A stretch of 64,000 nt of DNA from a bacterium. GTDB lineage: Bacteria; Myxococcota_A; Bradymonadia; Bradymonadales; Bradymonadaceae. The position numbers and the translations under genes are program-made. Of this stretch, positions 1 through 9,777 are shown piece by piece (within the stretch, counting starts at the first letter, position 1; each line of letters opens with the position of its first letter). Below the pieces are notes generated by a model, which had not been told where the DNA came from, made no database searches, and worked only from the letters and a program-made list of their open reading frames with translations. The stretch covers positions 1 through 64,000 of the forward strand of contig JAUIBR010000026.1 of the NCBI GenBank assembly GCA_030427705.1. Reading direction: 5' to 3'.

Positions 1-3000
1 GATAGTCCCTTTCGACTCGTGGACGAGCATATTCAGGAAATGGTTCCCCCGCACACGCGGGGATAGTCCCGCTATTAAACGTCGCCGTGATTGACTTGCA
101 GAGGTTCCCCCGCACACGCGGGGATAGTCCCATGTTCAAGATGCTTTTTGCCTTCGCAAGAAGGGTTCCCCCGCACACGCGGGGATAGTCCCCGGCCGAG
201 GCACTGACTAGGCCAAGGAAAGCCGGTTCCCCCGCACACGCGGGGATAGTCCCTACTCGGTGGCTGGCGCGCTCGGTGTACCGCAGGTTCCCCCGCACAC
301 GCGGGGATAGTCCCCTTCGCGTGTAGACTGTCACGCTGTAGCCACTGGTTCCCCCGCACACGCGGGGATAGTCCTTGAGGAGGGATCGGACCTCGACGAG
401 CTGATGCGGTTCCCCCGCACACGCGGGGATAGTCCCGCGGTGACGTAGCAGAGCGACAACTTGGTCCGGGTTCCCCCGCACACGCGGGGATAGTCCCCGA
501 TCGCACTCTTTTTGAATGTGCGCGTGATAGGTTCCCCCGCACACGCGGGGATAGTCCCACACAGACGGCGGCGAAATGAACATCACCAAAGGTTCCCCCG
601 CACACGCGGGGATAGTCCCACGTCATCATCGACGCGTGTACTGCTCAAGCGGGTTCCCCCGCACACGCGGGGATAGTCCCCAAAACGATGACGAACACAA
701 GACCGCTGATCCGGTTCCCCCGCACACGCGGGGATAGTCCCTTCCCCGATCCTGTTTAGGAGCATAGAAGATGGGTTCCCCCGCACACGCGGGGATAGTC
801 CCCATCCAAGAGACGCCAGCGCGGCGCGGTGAGTGGTTCCCCCGCACACGCGGGGATAGTCCCTGATCGCCTTATTCGCAACGCCAGTTGCGGCGGGTTC
901 CCCCGCACACGCGGGGATAGTCCCTACCCGCAGTTGTTTCAATTGGTGTTCGACGTGGTTCCCCCGCACACGCGGGGATAGTCCCGTCACACTCGCCGTA
1001 TACTGCCCATGAAGCAGGGTTCCCCCGCACACGCGGGGATAGTCCCATCGTAGAGCGGGGGCTAGTCACGATGGAACCGGTTCCCCCGCACACGCGGGGA
1101 TAGTCCCTCGCAGACAGCACACGCGAGTGATTGCGCACCGGTTCCCCCGCACACGCGGGGATAGTCCCTGATTTGCGAGTTCGAAATTACTCATAGTAGA
1201 GGTTCCCCCGCACACGCGGGGATAGTCCCGTGGCACATCGTAGCCCGCAAACAGGCGCACAGGTTCCCCCGCACACGCGGGGATAGTCCCGAGTCAGCCA
1301 CGTTCGACCTACCGTCAACCGTGGTTCCCCCGCACACGCGGGGATAGTCCCCTCATACGCTCGCGATCTGGATTTGAAGAAATGGTTCCCCCGCACACGC
1401 GGGGATAGTCCCATCATTTGCTTTTTAGTCAGGGCAGCCATGAAGGTTCCCCCGCACACGCGGGGATAGTCCCGAAGAGAATAGATGGCGAATCGCGGTC
1501 TTGCGGGTTCCCCCGCACACGCGGGGATAGTCCCGGTGCAGCCTTTGTATGCATCTGGCATCGTCCGGTTCCCCCGCACACGCGGGGATAGTCCCCGTTT
1601 CCGACTTGATATCCCGGAACTCAGTGCGGTTCCCCCGCACACGCGGGGATAGTCCCGTGCCGGTTTGCTCAACATCGCCATATGTGGAGGTTCCCCCGCA
1701 CACGCGGGGATAGTCCCGGGGATAGCACGGTCACCATCGAAATGTGGTGGGTTCCCCCGCACACGCGGGGATAGTCCCGAGAGTGCGTTCCCGACGGGCT
1801 ATCGTGAGAAGGTTCCCCCGCACACGCGGGGATAGTCCCGCACCAGGCTCGATGCCCAGACGTGCAGCTTTGGTTCCCCCGCACACGCGGGGATAGTCCC
1901 CAAACGGGATCGCGGTGGTAGTCGTGGGCGCTGGTTCCCCCGCACACGCGGGGATAGTCCCACCTGTCTTCTCGTCAGCATAGATCGGCAGGCGGTTCCC
2001 CCGCACACGCGGGGATAGTCCCGGACAAGCGCGGCGTTTTCACTGGGGTTTTGGGGTTCCCCCGCACACGCGGGGATAGTCCCGGCGCTTGTTTTGCTCG
2101 CGGCGATAGTAGCCCGGTTCCCCCGCACACGCGGGGATAGTCCCACGTCATCATCGACGCGTGTACTGCTCAAGCGGGTTCCCCCGCACACGCGGGGATA
2201 GTCCCGCACTAGACCACGGCACCGGGTGCATCAATATGGTTCCCCCGCACACGCGGGGATAGTCCCTTTGAATAGTCGAGCTGTTACACCATGCAACGGG
2301 TTCCCCCGCACACGCGGGGATAGTCCCCGCTCGAGAGCGATTCAAACAAATCGTAGACGGGTTCCCCCGCACACGCGGGGATAGTCCCAAGACCGGATTT
2401 GACGCGGCAGGCCAAGTTTTGGTTCCCCCGCACACGCGGGGATAGTCCCGTCCAGCTTTCGCCTGTTGCGGTGCCCAGCAGGGTTCCCCCGCACACGCGG
2501 GGATAGTCCCCAGAAGCCTGGACGGGTTACCCAACTGAAATCGGTTCCCCCGCACACGCGGGGATAGTCCCGAATCTTCGAGGAACAGGCCGAGATTGAC
2601 CGAGGTTCCCCCGCACACGCGGGGATAGTCCCCTCATCGCCCGAATCGTAGTCGTAGAAGATGAGGTTCCCCCGCACACGCGGGGATAGTCCCGAGTACG
2701 CCCAATACGAACTCAGCGACCGAACGGTTCCCCCGCACACGCGGGGATAGTCCCCGAATACATCGAGAGCAGGCAACACGTTGCAGGGTTCCCCCGCACA
2801 CGCGGGGATAGTCCCGTGTACCTTAGGAACCGCGGCGTCGAATTGGAGGTTCCCCCGCACACGCGGGGATAGTCCCCCAAGACAAGCTAGAGGGTGAGCG
2901 CTTCAAGGGGTTCCCCCGCACACGCGGGGATAGTCCCCATGACGCAACGCGACAGCAAACAACTCGACCGGTTCCCCCGCACACGCGGGGATAGTCCCTG

Positions 3001-5072
3001 CTGGCGAAGTAGCCGGCGACATCCCACGCAGGTTCCCCCGCACACGCGGGGATAGTCCCAAGGCCACGTCCAGCAGCGACACGGCAAGGCTGGTTCCCCC
3101 GCACACGCGGGGATAGTCCCACAGCGCCTCGAATTGATTGTCTTTGTACGGCGGTTCCCCCGCACACGCGGGGATAGTCCCGTAATTGTCGGCGCAGCTC
3201 CGGGCCTCCCGCTGGTTCCCCCGCACACGCAGGGATAGTCCCGGATCGATCGGCCCGGACTTTGGTTCGGATTCGGTTCCCCCGCACACGCGGGGATAGT
3301 CCCGCAACACCTCGCCATTGACCGCCTGATTATGGGGTTCCCCCGCACACGCGGGGATAGTCCCACATCACGCACCATCAATGCGAGCGGGATGGAGGTT
3401 CCCCCGCACACGCGGGGATAGTCCCCTCTCGGCTGACATGCGCTACCTACAGGTAACGGTTCCCCCGCACACGCGGGGATAGTCCCCGGAATTTTACTGT
3501 CATTCCAGTGTTGATGTTGGTTCCCCCGCACACGCGGGGATAGTCCCGTCAGAGATTCCGCGCTAGATCGGCAGATCCGGGTTCCCCCGCACACGCGGGG
3601 ATAGTCCCATTGACGACCTTCTAAGCGACGCGGACGGCGCGGTTCCCCCGCACACGCGGGGATAGTCCCCAATGCGAACGCCTTCAACCGATTGGCCAAC
3701 CGGTTCCCCCGCACACGCGGGGATAGTCCCCACTCGCGTTTCTTGGTGGAGATGGCGGGAATGGTTCCCCCGCACACGCGGGGATAGTCCCGCAAACAAC
3801 ATGTTTGTACGCAAAAAGGTCCAGGTTCCCCCGCACACGCGGGGATAGTCCCGGAGAGCCATCGACATCGCGGTGGTTGCCCTCGGTTCCCCCGCACACG
3901 CGGGGATAGTCCCTTGGTGGTCCACTCGTTAATCGTTTCGTCTAGGGTTCCCCCGCACACGCGGGGATAGTCCCCTCTCGCTGTGGTCGTCACAGGATGG
4001 GCAAACGGTTCCCCCGCACACGCGGGGATAGTCCCGTCACGCAGGCACACGTCGCGCTAAATGCGTCGGTTCCCCCGCACACGCGGGGATAGTCCCATCG
4101 CCACCAATGAGCGCTGGAAGTCGAAAGAGGTTCCCCCGCACACGCGGGGATAGTCCCCGGTGTTACTGGTGTTTTCGACTGCTCTGATGGGTTCCCCCGC
4201 ACACGCGAAAATAGTCCCCCGTTCTTCGGGACGATGGAGCTCACGGAAATGGTTCCCCCGCACACGCGGGGATAGTCCCACCCTCGGAGGTGTATCGCGA
4301 CGCCAGTTGGAGGTTCCCCCGCACACGCGGGGATAGTCCCTACGCCAAACCCGCGAGGCTCACGACCTCACCGGTTCCCCCGCACACGCGGGGATAGTCC
4401 CGACGACCGTCAACTTCTTCGCATCGAGCTTGAGGTTCCCCCGCACACGCGGGGATAGTCCCTCGCCAAACAGGCCAACCACTTGATCGAAGGTGGTTCC
4501 CCCGCACACGCGGGGATAGTCCCTAACGGAGGCCACTGATGGCACAGCGCAGATAGGTTCCCCCGCACACGCGGGGATAGTCCCGAACGACTCGCCATTA
4601 TCGACCGCGCAATCGAGGTTCCCCCGCACACGCGGGGATAGTCCCACCTTCCCGAGAGCGGCTACACGGATCGGAGTGGTTCCCCCGCACACGCGGGGAT
4701 AGTCCCTAATCCGGGAGATGGCCACCCGGTTGATCCATGGTTCCCCCGCACACGCGGGGATAGTCCCTGCCCAGTGCACGGAAGCCAAAGCGAGGAGGAG
4801 GTTCCCCCGCACACGCGGGGATAGTCCCTTACCGACGTGGATTTTATCGTCTTACGTGTGGGTTCCCCCGCACACGCGGGGATAGTCCCGTTGCCTCATC
4901 GGCGACATTGCCATTGAACCAGGTTCCCCCGCACACGCGGGGATAGTCCCTCGCAAACGCTGAGAAAGAACGGCTAAGTTAGGGTTCCCCCGCACACGCG
5001 GGGATAGTCCCTTCAACTACGCGTTTGTCGTAGACGACGCAGAGATTCCCCCGCACACGCGGGGATAGTCCT
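1..5072 (+). CRISPR. Long CRISPR array, type I-E-like repeats (trailer end in window)
   Basis: There are 83 complete 29-bp repeats (first 42-70, last 5044-5072), a partial repeat at 1-9, and 83 spacers of 32 bp. The period was 61 bp at every point checked. The repeat begins GGTTCCCCCGC and ends GCGGGGATAGTCCC. It forms a 6-bp stem (CCCCGC/GCGGGG) around ACAC, as in the E. coli type I-E repeat family. Read in the canonical crRNA sense the array runs on +, so the leader lies left of the window. Variant repeats sit toward the right: 3214-3242 has one G to A, 4190-4218 has GAAAA for GGGGA, and the terminal 5044-5072 is changed at its second and last bases. This fits an old trailer end at 5072. 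No cas gene is visible. The many open frames here (repeating SPRVRGN, IPACAGEP and YPRVCGGT) are translations of the repeat, not genes. Confidence 0.98.
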
Positions 5073-5419
5073 GCGGTGATGATTTTGAACCCATCCGTCG
5101 TCATGGTTCCGGTCCTGACGAGTTTCCGCATCCTAGATATGCAGGTCCTCAACAGCGCTAACGCGGAGTAAACATTGTTGATAGGTTCTCTTAGTGGTTT
5201 GTCTTGTTTGAGTTCCGAGCACTCAAACGGGGCAGTTTCTCTGCCAACCAAAGTCCTTGGTCGTCTCCGGCATCAGGCAGATTCTTGGATCTGTTTTGGG
5301 ACTGAAGACCTATGCAAACATTTGGGGATTAGCTGGCCGTACCCGTCAAAATCAACCCGCGGTTAACTCGTCGTAGAAGCCATGGCCACACAACAATCTG
5401 CACGCCCAATCCTACAAGG
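5073..5419. other. Post-CRISPR spacer region without a gene
   Basis: About 350 bp between the last CRISPR repeat and the stop codon of the nuclease gene. I see no convincing coding frame. The only structured element is the hairpin at 5200-5234, followed by a small second hairpin (GGCAG/CTGCC, about 5231-5245). Confidence 0.6.
5200..5234 (+). repeat. Hairpin element, copy A (downstream of nuclease gene)
   Basis: Two 16-nt arms (5200-5215 and 5219-5234) enclose a CGA loop. Read as + strand RNA all but one position pairs, counting three G-U wobbles; the opposite strand would have A-C mismatches instead. It is clearly related to copy B at 7212-7248, in the same orientation. Both keep the core GTTTGAG-TCCGAG-CTCAA, and similarity continues rightward through the CTC-GCCA-CCAA region. 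Confidence 0.75.
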
Positions 5420-7147
5420 TCACAGGTTTAGGAACAGTTTGGCAGCTTGTTCCAACTTCCTTCTGTTCAAAACACCAGTCTCATTGAATACGTGGAGGCT
5501 GAAGGGAGATTTGTTTTTGGAGTCGCGCCAAAGCTCAGCTAACCACTTGAGGTCCTCAGCGGCGACAACCGCAATGTCGGTGTCTTGGCCGGAAGTTGCT
5601 TTGGCTGCTCTACAACGGAGTCCCACGTCTTCGGCATCTTCGATCTGCGGCACGATCACCAGGAACGTGTTGACTCGGTCGCTGGGGGGAACTTCTAGGT
5701 AAGATCTGAACTCCCGAATGTACCGTTTGAATTGGTCACTGTGTGAAGACGGGAATGTGTAGCTCTTCTCTTGAGACTTGCAGTCCCAAAGGAACAGGCT
5801 CTTGTCGTTCGCGAACATCGTGCAGCCATCTGGATGTTTGCTAGCCGTCATGGGCAGCATTTCTAGCCCGAAGATCTCATCGAAAATGAAGGTGGTTGCT
5901 TGCTCGAACAGATGCTCGATCTCGTTGTCTTTGGAAATGATTGAGTTGGAGCGCAGGCTTCCATACTCGCGATGAGCCAGTTGCTCGTAGAAAGCGAAGG
6001 CCTTCTCGACTGTGGAGTCTTCTTCGTTGGTATCGTGCGTAACGAGGGTGTCGAAGTAGTGGATGATTCGCTCGACCTTTTCGTCCTTCGAACCACTGAC
6101 GGCAACGTTGTGAAGGCTAGAGCACAGGTCGTAGAGCTGGTCGTTCTTCAGCGTGTGCAGCGCCTCTTGGGGTTGTGTTTCGGATTCCTCCAATCGCTCC
6201 ACCATTTCCGCTTTCGTGCCGGAAACTGGCAACGAAAACTCGCGCAACACGTCTTTGAGCATTTGGCCGCTGAATGCGCCCCAAAGCAGGTTTCGAGCCG
6301 TGTCGCTTAGCTCAATCTCGAGCACCTCTTTGACTGCAGGCGCAATTTCTTCAGGCAGCACAGCAGCATAGCCTTCCGTTGTCTTGCAGTAGAAGACGAT
6401 TCCCATCTTCTCAAGGATCTTGGTCGCTTCCGAAACTTCATTGTGGGTGTGCAACAGGTTGTTTGCGTTCGGGAACTTGTTGAGCTTTGCTTCAAGCAGC
6501 CACTGCTGCTTCCTGGAAAGCTTCAGCTTCGTTCGAAGTCGCTCAAGAAGTGCGAACTCGTCGCGACTAATCTCGTCATCTTCGAGCGCGACTTCCAAGA
6601 CCGTTTCAAAAACTTCAACCGACCGCTTGTCCGCGTACTGAAGCGCGTTTTCACTGCCTGCTTCATCTAGGAGCTTTTGCTCTCGCGCTTGGACGCGTTC
6701 GAACAGCTCGGTTTCGAGCAGCTGATAGTCGGGGGCATTGATCAGCGACTCTAGATAGAAGTGAATCAGCGTGCGGGTGGAGTGTGGAAAGTCAAAGAGG
6801 CTCAGTTTCGTTTGCACACGCGTCGTCTTCGCCAACACATCCGTTGCGTCGACGATGTGCTTTCGCATGTCCTCTTCTTCCATGGGTGGAACATCACGGG
6901 TGTAACTATCCAATACCCATTGAAGGTGGCGTTTGGACATCAGTTCGACCGCCTCGATGACTTTCATTTGTGCCTCCAGATTTTCAAATGATGCTAAGAC
7001 CCTATCCTTCAACAATTGTTCGGGCAAGCCGTCATTCGACGACATACGGTCGCGGCACGAATCGTGCCGGGGGACGATCATTGATTTGCAAATGGAGGGG
7101 AGTCTTACAGACGTGAGATCGGAGTTTGGCCGGGGAACGCCAGCCAT
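5420..7147 (-). CDS. Predicted SAP-domain / PD-(D/E)XK nuclease, candidate defence gene
   Basis: 575 residues, no recognised named family. Residues 180-222 form an acidic helical stretch reminiscent of TerB-like domains (ALEDDEISRDEFALLERL). Residues 296-320 fit the SAP DNA-binding motif (LKDVLREFSLPVSGTKAEMV), and 333-362 look like a second, weaker SAP. The C-terminal third carries a PD-(D/E)XK-like active site: E409/E411, P439-D440-G441 and D455-C456-K457 in FLWDCKSQ. This suggests a DNA-binding endonuclease; cleavage and defence roles are inference from the motifs and the CRISPR neighbour. The start is uncertain: no Shine-Dalgarno precedes the first ATG, and Met23 (7081) or Met35 (7045) are alternatives. 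The gene stands alone and is bracketed by two related hairpins. Confidence 0.75.
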   Translation of the reverse strand: MAGVPRPNSDLTSVRLPSICKSMIVPRHDSCRDRMSSNDGLPEQLLKDRVLASFENLEAQMKVIEAVELMSKRHLQWVLDSYTRDVPPMEEEDMRKHIVDATDVLAKTTRVQTKLSLFDFPHSTRTLIHFYLESLINAPDYQLLETELFERVQAREQKLLDEAGSENALQYADKRSVEVFETVLEVALEDDEISRDEFALLERLRTKLKLSRKQQWLLEAKLNKFPNANNLLHTHNEVSEATKILEKMGIVFYCKTTEGYAAVLPEEIAPAVKEVLEIELSDTARNLLWGAFSGQMLKDVLREFSLPVSGTKAEMVERLEESETQPQEALHTLKNDQLYDLCSSLHNVAVSGSKDEKVERIIHYFDTLVTHDTNEEDSTVEKAFAFYEQLAHREYGSLRSNSIISKDNEIEHLFEQATTFIFDEIFGLEMLPMTASKHPDGCTMFANDKSLFLWDCKSQEKSYTFPSSHSDQFKRYIREFRSYLEVPPSDRVNTFLVIVPQIEDAEDVGLRCRAAKATSGQDTDIAVVAAEDLKWLAELWRDSKNKSPFSLHVFNETGVLNRRKLEQAAKLFLNL

Positions 7148-7211
7148 CTTGAAGGAATCGGCGCTTGATTTGTGGTGACCGCCGACGCGTCTGGTTCGAC
7201 TCTTGGCGGTT

Positions 7212-7248
7212 TTGTCCTGTTTGAGCTCCGAGAGCTCAATCAGGACAA
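7212..7248 (+). repeat. Hairpin element, copy B (upstream of nuclease gene)
   Basis: Near-perfect inverted repeat: 17-bp arms (7212-7228 and 7232-7248) with one mismatch and a CGA loop. The core TTGAGCTC-CGA-GAGCTCAA is perfect. It lies about 65 bp before the annotated start of the nuclease gene and is a diverged direct copy of 5200-5234. No T-run follows on the right, so it is not a standard intrinsic terminator in that direction. Confidence 0.8.
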
Positions 7249-7273
7249 TATCTCAGCCACCAACGTTACTCAT

Positions 7274-9403
7274 CTAGAGGCGGTCGGGTAGATTGCCCCT
7301 CTTGCCATCTCCCCGTGGCAGTCTGAACAGGACTCCGCCCAGAATCACCACCAATAAAGGCGGGTTGGCCGGCAAGCGACTTGGCGCACTACTGCATCCT
7401 TCTGTCGCAGTGATATGGGTTCGCTCGCCGTCTTCCTCCATATCGCTGCCGTCGGGTATCGAGCCCAGGTCCGTGCCCATGTCCGCTTCCGTGCCCATAT
7501 CCGGGGTGTCAGGGGTGTCCGCGCCGCTGACGCCTGAGGCGAGTGGGGTCACGGGGTCACGAGTTGCGATGAAGCCGTTGAACACCTCGAGGACTGGGCT
7601 TGCGCCTTTCAACCAACGCACCAAATCGGCCGAGCCATCGCCGTTGATATCGGCGAGTGCGTAGACATTGTCTTCGTGGGTGCTCACGCCGCTATTGACG
7701 AACATTGGATGGGAACTGAGGCCGTTGTCGCCGGGATAAAGTTGGATGTAACCCTCCCGGTAGTTGGGGCGCCAGAACGCTTTTTCGGCCATGCCGTCAC
7801 CGTCGACATCGCCATAAAACATGCGGGTTTCGGTGCTTCGGCTAGAGCCGCCGCCTTGTTCGTGATGAAACGCAAAATCGCCGGCGCCATCACCCAGATA
7901 CACCTGCGTTCGCCCCGAGAATTGGTCCAGGTCCCAGAACAACTTGTCGGCAATCCCATCGGCGTTGACGTCCGCGAATCCGATGGTGGTGATAGGGTTG
8001 TTGGAGACACCCGCATCGGAGCTAACGATCGGCGCGTCGAACGTCCCGTCACATCGCCCGATAGACACGACGGTCTTGCCATCTTGAGCCTGCTGCCACA
8101 CAACGGCATCTGCGCATTCGTCATCATTAAACTCGCGGAAACTCCAGACATGTCCGCGTACCTGCTCCAACGGCAATTCCTGTGGCTCGCCGAAACTCCC
8201 GTCGCAAACGGAGGGTTGAAACTGCAACGCACCCAAGCTTGGGATTGTAATCAAATCTGCGCAGCCATCCCCTGTGAGATCTGCAAGTTGATGCTCACCA
8301 ACCGGTACATCCGACATCTGCGCGGGTTGCGAAAAGGTGCTGCCGATGGCCGCAATATGCAATGCGATGGAATCGGACGTTGTGCTCCATGCGACCAGGT
8401 CTTGCGCGCCGTCGTTGTTGACGTCACCAAAGGCAAACTCCTGACGTTCACCCACCTCTAGCGGCGTCTCGACACCATCGCGCACAAATGGGGCGGTGCG
8501 AATCTCAGCTCGAATCAAAAAGTGGTCGGATGGGGAAAAATCGGGTCCCGAGCCCAGCAAATCTAGAATGGTGCGGCTGTCTGTTGCTTGTCGATAGGTC
8601 GTCGCGGTGTGGGAGGACACCATAATATAGTCCAGCCTCGAGTAGTTGGTGCTCGGCGACTTCCATGACGAGTTGTAGGTCATCGTCGCAGCGGTCGTGT
8701 TGCCCGACCAACGCGCGGAACGCTTCAAAGCGTATCCCGGTTGTGGGGTCTCCAAGATCTGAATCATCTGGTCTTCGTCGCTGACGCCTGCGCGCTGACT
8801 ATCGGTGTTGAAGTCTCCGAATATGACCAGAGTCTCCCCCACATCGAGCTCTTCGGCGAACAGCTCATGCAGCTCTTCAGCGGCGCTGTTTCGGGCCAAC
8901 CAACATGCCGCCGCGTGGGCCACATGGATGTTTACAAAGAGGTAGACGGACTGAGTTTGTTTATCGCGCAGCTTGATCCAACCCGCGGTTCGGCCATTGG
9001 CGTTGGAGTAACAGTCTTCGGATTCAGGGTATGGATTGGTGAAACGATGATTGCCTTGTTGGGGCGGGTTCAGTGGTTCAAAGACTTCCGGCTTGTAGAA
9101 AATCATCTTGGGACTGCCGCCATCAGGTCGCCACGAGTTGTAGTCGGTGAATTCTTCGCTCAACGCATTCAGAATGATCGGACTGCTTGCCTCTTGCACA
9201 CCAAAGACATCAGGATCATTGCTCCGAATGGAGGCGAGCACTCCTTCCTCGCGATTTGCCCACGTGTACTCCCCAGTATCTGCGGAATTGATGTTGCGAA
9301 CATTGATGCTTGCGACTCGAAACCCACTATGCGGCTGCGCCCATGCGTACGTTGACCACGCCGTGATCACTGCCAAAGCCAAACAACTGAACCGACGAGA
9401 CAT
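7274..9403 (-). CDS. Secreted endonuclease/exonuclease/phosphatase-fold protein with FG-GAP-like repeats
   Basis: 709 residues from the ATG at 9403, chosen because a clear signal peptide starts there (MSRRFSCLALAVITAW...AWAQ); the open frame extends further upstream without support. Residues about 26-300 have the EEP hallmarks: GVQEA, FGDFNTDS and SPSDHFLIRAEI. Then come repeated DVNNDGAQD / DINGDGSAD / DVDGDGMAE blocks typical of VCBS/FG-GAP calcium-binding propeller repeats. The C-terminus has an acidic Met/Asp linker, GCSSAPS, a hydrophobic stretch and basic residues, resembling the MYXO-CTERM surface-sorting tail. Known members cleave DNA, RNA or phosphoesters; the substrate here cannot be told. 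It lies 11 bp downstream of a small lipoprotein gene on the same strand. Confidence 0.85.
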   Translation of the reverse strand: MSRRFSCLALAVITAWSTYAWAQPHSGFRVASINVRNINSADTGEYTWANREEGVLASIRSNDPDVFGVQEASSPIILNALSEEFTDYNSWRPDGGSPKMIFYKPEVFEPLNPPQQGNHRFTNPYPESEDCYSNANGRTAGWIKLRDKQTQSVYLFVNIHVAHAAACWLARNSAAEELHELFAEELDVGETLVIFGDFNTDSQRAGVSDEDQMIQILETPQPGYALKRSARWSGNTTAATMTYNSSWKSPSTNYSRLDYIMVSSHTATTYRQATDSRTILDLLGSGPDFSPSDHFLIRAEIRTAPFVRDGVETPLEVGERQEFAFGDVNNDGAQDLVAWSTTSDSIALHIAAIGSTFSQPAQMSDVPVGEHQLADLTGDGCADLITIPSLGALQFQPSVCDGSFGEPQELPLEQVRGHVWSFREFNDDECADAVVWQQAQDGKTVVSIGRCDGTFDAPIVSSDAGVSNNPITTIGFADVNADGIADKLFWDLDQFSGRTQVYLGDGAGDFAFHHEQGGGSSRSTETRMFYGDVDGDGMAEKAFWRPNYREGYIQLYPGDNGLSSHPMFVNSGVSTHEDNVYALADINGDGSADLVRWLKGASPVLEVFNGFIATRDPVTPLASGVSGADTPDTPDMGTEADMGTDLGSIPDGSDMEEDGERTHITATEGCSSAPSRLPANPPLLVVILGGVLFRLPRGDGKRGNLPDRL

Positions 9404-9414
9404 GACGCTGTTAC

Positions 9415-9660
9415 TCACTCTTTTGGTGCACTTGGAAGGACGGGAACTGGCTGGATCTTCTCGCAGTAGTAGTCGGTTCCGCATGCTGTGGTCTTCGAGC
9501 AGGTCTCGCTGACCTCGCAGATGTCGACCTGAACCGTACCTTCGCCGCACTTGAAGTTGATGGCGCAGACGGGTTCGGGTTGTTGCTCAGGCGCTTTCTC
9601 TTCGCACCCGGTCATCAGGGCCAAAGCGCTCAAAAGCAGCAATATTGTTGATACTCGCAT
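9415..9660 (-). CDS. Small cysteine-rich lipoprotein
   Basis: 81 residues. It has a lipoprotein signal peptide with lipobox ALMTGC at residues 15-20, a short Glu/Pro/Gln linker, then a compact domain with eight further cysteines spaced as CAINFKC, DICEVSETC, TACGTDYYC. This pattern suggests a small disulfide-knotted surface domain. It probably forms an operon with the nuclease-fold protein that follows 11 bp downstream. I do not recognise a family. Confidence 0.75.
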   Translation of the reverse strand: MRVSTILLLLSALALMTGCEEKAPEQQPEPVCAINFKCGEGTVQVDICEVSETCSKTTACGTDYYCEKIQPVPVLPSAPKE

Positions 9661-9675
9661 TCTACCACCGAAAGA

Positions 9676-9766
9676 AACTGGCCGAAGGCCAAAGAAAACT
9701 GGCTATAGGCCAAAGATAACTGGCCGAAAGGCCAAAGCCAACTGGCCGCAAGGCCAAAGATAACTT
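9676..9766. repeat. Tandem TGGCC-GAA-GGCCA hairpins
   Basis: Four units of about 21-23 bp, each containing TGGCC and GGCCA around a 3-4 base loop and joined by AAAGATAAC-type linkers. They fill the gap between the divergent lipoprotein and zinc protease genes, so they are not simply a 3' terminator. Confidence 0.85.
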
Positions 9767-9777
9767 ATTCAGAGTGT

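Noticed and set aside
2267-2298. CRISPR spacer whose reverse complement resembles part of a tRNA
   Set aside because: Only a short local resemblance; no cloverleaf can be formed in 32 bp.
75-5251. Many open reading frames of 60-390 codons across the CRISPR array
   Set aside because: They are translations of the 61-bp repeat-spacer unit (recurring GLSPRVRGN and GTIPACAGEP), a known annotation artefact.
5200-7248. The flanking hairpins as a retron or insertion sequence
   Set aside because: No reverse transcriptase or transposase lies between them, and no target-site duplication was seen.
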